Shown here: piece by piece, positions 1 through 3,881 of the stretch
How the letters are laid out: every line of letters begins with the position of its first letter
How positions within the stretch are numbered: position 1 is the first letter of the stretch
Assembly: GCA_031267485.1 (NCBI GenBank)
Contig: JAIRYY010000326.1
Location: forward strand, 1-5,110
Direction: 5' to 3'
Source: Tannerella sp.
Lineage (GTDB): Bacteria; Bacteroidota; Bacteroidia; Bacteroidales; Tannerellaceae
DNA: 5,110 nucleotides
Made by a program: the position numbers and the translations under genes
Notes under the pieces: generated by a model
What the model was told of the DNA's origin: nothing
Database searches by the model: none
The model's input: only the letters and a program-made list of their open reading frames with translations

Positions 1-9
1 GCAAATATA
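1..9 (-). promoter_or_regulatory. Candidate leftward Bacteroidota -7 promoter box at window edge
   Basis: Read on the minus strand, these bases are TATATTTGC, an exact match to the Bacteroidota -7 consensus TAnnTTTG. A TTTG lies upstream at 22-25 (minus strand), but only about 13 bases away instead of the usual 19-21, so the -33 element is not convincing. If real, it would drive a leftward gene just outside the window. The flanking DNA is AT-rich, as expected of a promoter region. This is a short motif with a weak second element, so confidence is low. Confidence 0.25.
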
Positions 10-79
10 GCATGTTTCTCAGCAAAAATTTATCGAACAGTAATTTTTAACAAATAAAATTTGGATATGAACACAGTAC

Positions 80-196
80 CTGACGGCACGCGGTTAAACT
101 GGCTTCCGGAATTTTCTACCGACATTCCGTCCCTGACGGGACGGGTGACCGGGGTTAATTTTACGGCCATTCCATCCACTGACGGGACAGGTGACA
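80..196. repeat. Degenerate tandem repeat, about 46-53 bp period
   Basis: The block CTGACGG(G/C)AC followed by a GGT-containing stretch occurs three times, starting at 80, 133 and 179. The last two units are clearly related over a longer span: AATTTT, then CATTCC(G/A)TCC, then CTGACGGGAC(G/A)GGTGAC. The first unit shares only the central part. The middle copy contains a perfect 7-bp inverted repeat, CCGTCCC at 127-133 and GGGACGG at 138-144, with a 4-base loop. The role is unknown; it may be decayed repeat DNA. Confidence 0.5.
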
Positions 197-241
197 ATAC
201 TCGACAAATACCTAAACCAGCCCTCCAGGCATTTCCCCACC

Positions 242-307
242 CCGTCATCCTTTGCACGCGAAGTGAAGCAATCCCGGCACAGGCGCTTCGCTCCCCGCTG
301 GCGACGG
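242..307 (+). repeat. Degenerate palindromic (REP/MITE-like) repeat, copy 1
   Basis: This 66-bp element begins CCGTCAT and ends GACGG, so its ends are inverted repeats. Internally GCGAAG (258-263) can pair with CTTCGC (286-291). It shares ordered blocks with the minus-strand reading of 3649-3722: CCGTCAT at the start, an exact GAAGCAATCCC (265-275), GCTTCG (285-290), and CGCTGG(C/T)GACGG (296-307, one mismatch in 12). It is therefore a diverged copy of the same repeat family in the opposite orientation, just downstream of the four-gene operon. No transposase is encoded in the window, so it would be a non-autonomous element. Confidence 0.65.
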
Positions 308-355
308 AGGAATAGAGCTTTTGCACGGCTATGGTTCTTTTACAGGTATAATAAG

Positions 356-1045
356 TCACAGCAGCAGATTGCTCAACGCGGCAAAATCTTTTATCACGCA
401 GGGATGTTCGATTGCGTCGTCCTGTCCGTCCCAGCTTTTGCCTCTCAGCCATATCGACGGGCAGCCGAGTTTTTCGGCGGGACGGATATCGTTTTTATAG
501 GAATCGCCGATGATGACGGCCTCGCCGGGATGCAGTCCGAGGGCTTTGATGGCTGATGCGTACAGGGCGGGATCGGGTTTCCGCACGCCGGCGCCGGCGG
601 ATTCAATCACCCGGCTGAAGTATCCGTCGAGGTGAAATTCGTCAAGCACGGTCTGCAGGTTGCCGTAAAAATTCGATACGAGGACGAGCGGATAGCGCTC
701 CGACAGCGCGCTCAGGACGGCCGAGGCGCGGGATATCGTCCGCCCGGCAAATGCATAACATGAATCCGCTATTTCTACGGCCAGGGACGGGTTGCTAATA
801 CGCAGGGCGTCGAACTGCATTTGCAGTTTTATGTGCAGCGTTTCCCGGAACGTATGCTCCGGGCGTATGACTGGCCGGCTGCCCAGCGTGCGTTCAACCT
901 GTACGTATGCTTCGCGGAACGCCGCGCGCGTCACAGGCGCGCCAGAACGCAGGCAGGCCTCCAGGATGACGATTCCCCAGTGCAGCCCGTTGGTGTCAAT
1001 CGTCCCCCCGTAGTCGAAAATCAAACCTTTTGCAGATATTTTCAT
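356..1045 (-). CDS. HAD-superfamily hydrolase (probable phosphatase)
   Basis: A 229-residue cytoplasmic protein with all four HAD motifs. Motif I is FDYGGT with nucleophile Asp11; motif II is VSNF with Ser124; motif III is Lys156 in RKPDP; motif IV is IGDSYKND with Asp181 and Asp186. Residues 20-110 form the helical C1-type cap. The length suits the beta-phosphoglucomutase/phosphoglycolate-phosphatase-like branch. The second Asp of motif I, usually the acid/base in DxD phosphatases, is Gly13. Similar DxGG(T/V) variants exist in HAD proteins, so activity is not ruled out but may be altered. The start is fixed because the catalytic motif lies only ten residues in, and it overlaps the upstream phosphatidyltransferase gene by 50 bp, which implies translational coupling. 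As last gene of the operon it may dephosphorylate a head-group precursor or product. The substrate is unknown. Confidence 0.9.
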   Translation of the reverse strand: MKISAKGLIFDYGGTIDTNGLHWGIVILEACLRSGAPVTRAAFREAYVQVERTLGSRPVIRPEHTFRETLHIKLQMQFDALRISNPSLAVEIADSCYAFAGRTISRASAVLSALSERYPLVLVSNFYGNLQTVLDEFHLDGYFSRVIESAGAGVRKPDPALYASAIKALGLHPGEAVIIGDSYKNDIRPAEKLGCPSIWLRGKSWDGQDDAIEHPCVIKDFAALSNLLL

Positions 1046-1907
1046 ACTTGTACAGCATATATGTCAGCAGGATGTTCAGAACCGTCAGTTCGAACACGAA
1101 ATAAATCCAGGGAAGACCGGCAAAGAGGGAAATGAACAGCGCGGCCGCGCGCGTGTTGAACGACAGCATGTTCGTGTACTTCATCATCGGACGGCTTTCG
1201 CACCGGAATTTCTCTGCGAGGCCGGACGGCATGTCTTCGCCGCCGAACTTCCTTTTCACCGTCTGCCGCATCCGCTGGAGTTTCGGCGTCCAGTCCTCCT
1301 GGCTTTTCGTATAGGGGGCGTAGAACGTCAGGAACAGTTTTTCCAGCCCGTTCCTTTTCCATGTAATGGATGCGGCGCGTTCTTTCAGCGCGCTGTAGTC
1401 ATCCAGTTCGCTCTTGCTCTTTCCCTTGATAATCAGCAGGTGAAAATTGCGCAGATAATCGGCCATAGCCGCCTGTTTGCCGTGACAGTATCCGGTGACG
1501 GCAGCAAGTATCCATATCCAGAAGCCCCACGCGGGGGTGAGTCGGAGGCATATCCCGGCATAGATTGAAACGAACCAGAAATCGCCGGCGCCTCCGTCGA
1601 GTATGCGTCCCATGCGCGAATGCTGTCCGGTCATGCGCGCCAGCTGTCCGTCGGCGCTGTCATAGGTGTTTGCCCATATCAGCAGAATCATGCCGGCGAT
1701 ATTCAGCCACAGTCCGTCAAAATAAAACAGGACGCCCGCGGCCACTCCCAGGATGATGGACAATATGGTGACAGTGTTCGGCACGACGTTAATCTTCCTG
1801 AAAAAAAGCGCCCAGCGATAGCCTGCCGGACGGTAAAAAAGGAGGTCAATCCATTCCTCCGTATCCTGTGACTTTAGCGTCTCCTGCAATGTTGTTTTTG
1901 TTTCCAT
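996..1907 (-). CDS. CDP-alcohol phosphatidyltransferase family membrane enzyme
   Basis: A 303-residue integral-membrane enzyme expected to transfer a phospho-alcohol from a CDP-linked donor to an acceptor hydroxyl, with release of CMP. The family signature is visible: Asp83, Asp86, Gly87, Ala90, Arg91, Gly100, Asp104, with a further Asp at 109. The canonical spacing is D-x2-D-G-x2-A-R-x8-G-x3-D-x3-D; here the last interval is four residues (DGGAGD), so the final Asp is displaced by one. Hydrophobic segments lie near 44-62, 66-80, 111-125, 127-141, 254-272 and 272-287. Between the fourth and fifth is a hydrophilic, basic insert of about 100 residues (150-250), making it longer than the roughly 200-residue minimal members. 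It starts 7 bp after the ATP-grasp stop and overlaps the HAD start. Phosphatidylinositol-type, CDP-polyol or amino-alcohol transfer are all possible; the substrate cannot be read from sequence. Confidence 0.92.
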   Translation of the reverse strand: METKTTLQETLKSQDTEEWIDLLFYRPAGYRWALFFRKINVVPNTVTILSIILGVAAGVLFYFDGLWLNIAGMILLIWANTYDSADGQLARMTGQHSRMGRILDGGAGDFWFVSIYAGICLRLTPAWGFWIWILAAVTGYCHGKQAAMADYLRNFHLLIIKGKSKSELDDYSALKERAASITWKRNGLEKLFLTFYAPYTKSQEDWTPKLQRMRQTVKRKFGGEDMPSGLAEKFRCESRPMMKYTNMLSFNTRAAALFISLFAGLPWIYFVFELTVLNILLTYMLYKYENICKRFDFRLRGDD

Positions 1908-1913
1908 ACCTCC
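1908..1913 (-). promoter_or_regulatory. SD-like GGAGGT abutting the phosphatidyltransferase start
   Basis: On the minus strand GGAGGT sits directly before the ATG at 1907, inside the 7-base gap after the ATP-grasp TGA. It is the only strong Shine-Dalgarno-like sequence ahead of any gene in the window. The spacing is far shorter than the usual 5-9 bases, so it may not act as a classical SD. No better ATG lies nearby. Confidence 0.35.
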
Positions 1914-1914
1914 G

Positions 1915-2772
1915 TCAGCCGCCGATTGTTTTTAGAATCATATCGCCGATGACCGGTATCGCTTCCCTGCGGCACGGAGCGAATGACGGCCAGTCGTTGA
2001 AATCGATTATACGGATGACGCCGTCGGGCGAAACGATGCAGTCGCCTCCGTAAACGGTCAGGTTCAGTACGTGCGCCGCTTTCAGGCAGACGTCGCGAAG
2101 TTCGTCCTCGCTGAAGGGGATGCCGCGGGCTTTGCCGTTGATTGCTTCGAAGCCGAATTTGCTGTGGCTGCTTTCAAACGGATAGAAGCGGTAGAAAAAG
2201 GATGAACCCGCCACGCCGTAGAATTTTATCAAATCGCCCTCCAGGTGCTCGGTTATAACGACCCGGTCAATGTTGCGCAGCGCGTATTCGGCCAGCATCT
2301 CCCGCACTTCGGCGGGATGACGTGCATAGGTGACATCCTCGCGGTGAATGGCATGGAAATCTCCGCGTTTGAGCCAGCACGATGCGTATTCGCGCTGTCC
2401 GGGCGGCGGGACGGGATCGTCGTGCGTGTTGACGATAATGCTGTCCGGATAGGGGATGCCGTTCGCCATAAGCAGCGTGGTCATGCGTTCGCGCTCCGTG
2501 TTTTCTATCCCGTACGCGGAATTGACGGATTTGCATCCCTCCGCCTCCCACTGTTGCAGCCGGCGTATGGCCTGTTTGCTGCGCAGCATGGTAAAGACGC
2601 GTTCCGGGTTCTCCCGTACCGACAGGAACTGCTGCTCCGTACAGACGGTCACATTATATCCCTTTTCACGGAGATAATCTGCCGTTCCTGCAAATATGGC
2701 GGAGTCGTTCCCAATGTGGTTGGGGGAAAAAACGGACGCGCGCCGGATACCTGTAATTGTTTTTCTTGTCAT
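1915..2772 (-). CDS. ATP-grasp domain protein (ITPK/RimK-like kinase or ligase)
   Basis: A 285-residue soluble protein with an ATP-grasp layout. Residues 1-90 form an N-terminal alpha/beta domain (SPNHIGNDSAIF near 16-27). Residues 90-110 (NTERERMTTLLMANGIPYPD) are the usual entry helix before the nucleotide-binding part. Lys135 in CWLKRGD is the likely ATP-binding lysine, and ITEHLEGD (173-180) is the adenine hinge region. LIKFYGV follows at 181-187. Asp244 in YGGDCI and the Asp257-x-Asn259 pair in IIDFNDWPSF form the magnesium site. The D-x-N-x-x-P ending resembles inositol-polyphosphate kinase (ITPK) and RimK proteins. ATP-grasp enzymes either ligate a carboxylate to an amine or, as in ITPK, phosphorylate a hydroxyl. 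The neighbouring phosphatidyltransferase fits either head-group phosphorylation or aminoacyl-type modification. It is the second gene of the operon, 18 bp after the nucleotidyltransferase. Confidence 0.85.
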   Translation of the reverse strand: MTRKTITGIRRASVFSPNHIGNDSAIFAGTADYLREKGYNVTVCTEQQFLSVRENPERVFTMLRSKQAIRRLQQWEAEGCKSVNSAYGIENTERERMTTLLMANGIPYPDSIIVNTHDDPVPPPGQREYASCWLKRGDFHAIHREDVTYARHPAEVREMLAEYALRNIDRVVITEHLEGDLIKFYGVAGSSFFYRFYPFESSHSKFGFEAINGKARGIPFSEDELRDVCLKAAHVLNLTVYGGDCIVSPDGVIRIIDFNDWPSFAPCRREAIPVIGDMILKTIGG

Positions 2773-2790
2773 AGCTGTTTTTTACTGTTT

Positions 2791-3498
2791 TCAATCTCCG
2801 GCCGTTTCATTCAGGAATATTTCGGCCTTGCGGATATCTTCCCTGCGATCGACATCAATTATTTTCGAGAACGGCCAGGCTTTGAGTTTTAAACCGCTTC
2901 GCACGAGTTGCTGCTGACAGTTGCGCATCCTCGACATCCCCGCGTCGACGGAAGCTTTCAAGACCGGGATGCTCCGGCTGTCCAGGCAGTAAATGCCTCC
3001 CGACACATAGCGCGAACCGGCATAGTCTTCGTCGCGGAAGCCGGAGACGGTCATCTGTCCGTCCGTTTCCACATAAAGCGGTTTTTCGTCGTCCACATAA
3101 TCCGTGACGGCCATCAGTCCATCCGCGCCGGTATGTTCAAAAGCCTGGATATAGCGGGCGAACTCGTCCTCCCGAAATATCGTATCCACCGTTGTGAGGC
3201 AAAACCGGCCGTTTCCGAGCGTCGGCGACAGTTCATAAAAACTGTGCATCGAACTTGGGGTGCTTTTCCGGATAAGATGCAGCGGGACGGGCAGCCTGAG
3301 CCGACGCAGATGCCCGTATACTTCCCGCATCTCAAGGTTGACGATAACGCTTATGGATTCTGCGTCGCCGGAAAGGAATATCCTGATAAGGCGGTCTATC
3401 ATCGCTTCGCCGTTGAGGCGCACCAATGGCTTGGGCGTAACTATCCCCCCGTCCACCAGACGCGAACCTTCTCCTGCCGCAATAATTGCATATTTCAT
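2791..3498 (-). CDS. NTP-transferase (MobA/LicC-like nucleotidyltransferase)
   Basis: A 235-residue cytoplasmic enzyme expected to couple an NTP with a phosphorylated small molecule to give an NDP- or CMP-linked product. It opens with MKYAIIAAGEGSRL (G-x-G-x-R at residues 9-13), followed by TPKPL with Lys23 and the LNG turn, the classic Rossmann-type NTP-transferase N-terminus. Asp105 in LTTVD is the expected metal ligand, and IIDVDRREDI (Asp215, Asp217) matches the second metal site and closing helix. I chose the ATG at 3498. The open frame extends to an ATG at 3558, but that adds 20 unconserved residues in front of the motif and runs through a candidate promoter. It is the first gene of the operon. 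Because a CDP-alcohol phosphatidyltransferase follows, a cytidylyltransferase is the most attractive reading, but nucleotide and substrate cannot be told from sequence. Confidence 0.9.
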   Translation of the reverse strand: MKYAIIAAGEGSRLVDGGIVTPKPLVRLNGEAMIDRLIRIFLSGDAESISVIVNLEMREVYGHLRRLRLPVPLHLIRKSTPSSMHSFYELSPTLGNGRFCLTTVDTIFREDEFARYIQAFEHTGADGLMAVTDYVDDEKPLYVETDGQMTVSGFRDEDYAGSRYVSGGIYCLDSRSIPVLKASVDAGMSRMRNCQQQLVRSGLKLKAWPFSKIIDVDRREDIRKAEIFLNETAGD

Positions 3499-3527
3499 TT
3501 CGATACTGTCATTTTTTTTTGCGGGCG

Positions 3528-3559
3528 TAAAAATACGGAATAAATTTGATACCGTCAAA
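3528..3559 (-). promoter_or_regulatory. Candidate promoter of the four-gene operon
   Basis: On the minus strand TTTG (3559-3556) is followed after exactly 20 bases by TATTTTTA (3535-3528). This fits the Bacteroidota pattern TTTG-N19-21-TAnnTTTG with one mismatch in the -7 box. Transcription would begin near 3521 and leave a leader of about 20 bases before the ATG at 3498. It overlaps the divergent candidate promoter at 3545-3576. Confidence 0.5.
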
Positions 3560-3576
3560 AAAATACGTTTACTTTG
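3545..3576 (+). promoter_or_regulatory. Candidate rightward promoter toward the MFS gene
   Basis: TTTG at 3545-3548 is followed after 20 bases by TTACTTTG (3569-3576), one mismatch from the Bacteroidota -7 box TAnnTTTG. The start site would be near 3583, immediately before the heptamer array. If this drives the transporter, its mRNA would carry an untranslated leader of about 300 bases containing the whole repeat structure. It overlaps the divergent promoter of the operon, so the two could compete. Confidence 0.45.
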
Positions 3577-3583
3577 TACCCCC

Positions 3584-3616
3584 GATTAATGATTAGTGAT
3601 TAATGATTAATGATTA
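3584..3616 (+). repeat. Heptamer tandem array (GATTAAT), left arm
   Basis: Four full and one partial copies of a 7-base unit: GATTAAT, GATTAGT, GATTAAT, GATTAAT, GATTA. One unit carries an A-to-G change. The array is complementary to the right array at 3804-3866, so the two can pair across the element between them. Confidence 0.85.
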
Positions 3617-3624
3617 TGGTAGGA

Positions 3625-3764
3625 GGCTGTCTCAAAAGCCGAATCCCGCCGTCACCAGCGAGGAGGAACGACGAAGCAATCGCCGATACACGCAGGGATT
3701 GCTTCGTTCCTCGCAATGACGGGGTGAGGTCTCGCAATGACGAATCGGGACTTTTGAGACAGCC
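3625..3764. mobile_element. MITE-like element with 14-bp perfect terminal inverted repeats
   Basis: GGCTGTCTCAAAAG (3625-3638) and its exact complement CTTTTGAGACAGCC (3751-3764) bound a 140-bp segment. The inverted match continues imperfectly both outward and inward. Ends of this GGCTGTCTCAAAA type are familiar from insertion sequences in Bacteroidota and other bacteria, which I recall but could not check here. The inside carries no transposase; it is filled by a hairpin repeat core (3649-3722). No clear target-site duplication is visible at the ends, so it may be old or formed by internal deletion of an IS. Confidence 0.75.
3649..3722 (-). repeat. Internal palindromic repeat core, copy 2
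   Basis: A 74-bp imperfect palindrome. CGAAGCAATC (3672-3681) pairs exactly with GATTGCTTCG (3697-3706) around a 15-base loop, and the stem continues with GAGGA/TCCTC-type pairing interrupted by extra bases on the left side. The outer ends are CCGTC and GACGG. Read on the minus strand it matches the element at 242-307 in block order, with exact GAAGCAATCCC and 11 of 12 bases in CGCTGGTGACGG. Just to its right, TCGCAATGACG (3711-3721) recurs in part as CTCGCAATGACG (3731-3742). Confidence 0.75.
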
Positions 3765-3803
3765 CCATGTGGGATGTTCGTGTGGAGGTAATTCGCATGT
3801 TAT

Positions 3804-3866
3804 GATTAATCATTAATCATTAATCATTAATCACTAATCACTATTTCACTATTTCACTAATCACTA
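3804..3866 (+). repeat. Heptamer tandem array (CATTAAT/CACTAAT), right arm
   Basis: GATTAAT is followed by three CATTAAT units, CACTAAT, and then a decayed part with CACTATTT repeats and a final CACTAATCACTA. It is the complement of the left array (3584-3616) and ends only about 15 bases before the transporter start codon, so changes in copy number would alter the leader right next to the ribosome-binding region. Confidence 0.8.
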
Positions 3867-3881
3867 AAAAAAGAAGTTTGT

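Larger units (their letters stand above)
1..355. other. Intergenic region with repeats, no supported gene
   Basis: No convincing coding sequence is seen between the left edge and the end of the HAD gene. The open frames here run over repeats, give low-complexity Arg/Pro/Ser-rich translations without recognisable motifs, and two of them run into the HAD gene in a wrong frame. The content is an AT-rich stretch (1-65), a degenerate tandem repeat (about 80-196) and a palindromic repeat (242-307). No hairpin followed by a T-tract was found downstream of the HAD stop on the minus strand. The palindromic repeat might stop or stabilise the operon transcript, but that is inference. Confidence 0.6.

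Noticed and set aside
300..355. Intrinsic terminator directly after the HAD stop
   Set aside because: No stable stem followed by a T-tract on the minus strand was found; the nearest hairpin is the palindromic repeat at 242-307, which also lacks a T-tract.
30..452. Minus-strand open frame of 140 residues at the left end
   Set aside because: It overlaps the HAD gene in another frame, passes through two repeat families, and its translation is basic and low-complexity with no motif.
191..556. Plus-strand open frame of 121 residues
   Set aside because: It is antisense to the HAD gene over its second half and crosses the palindromic repeat; no recognisable domain.
2245..2892. Plus-strand open frame of 215 residues
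   Set aside because: It is antisense to the ATP-grasp and nucleotidyltransferase genes, both of which have intact motifs.
3499..3558. Upstream start for the nucleotidyltransferase (20 extra residues)
   Set aside because: The NTP-transferase fold starts at the MKYAIIAAGEG segment, and the extension covers the candidate promoter and a run of nine A.
3610..3816. Small plus-strand open frame of 68 residues inside the repeat element
   Set aside because: It is made of terminal repeat and hairpin sequence and does not look like a protein; no start context.
3584..3866. CRISPR array
   Set aside because: The repeats are 7-base tandem units without spacers, and no cas gene is present.
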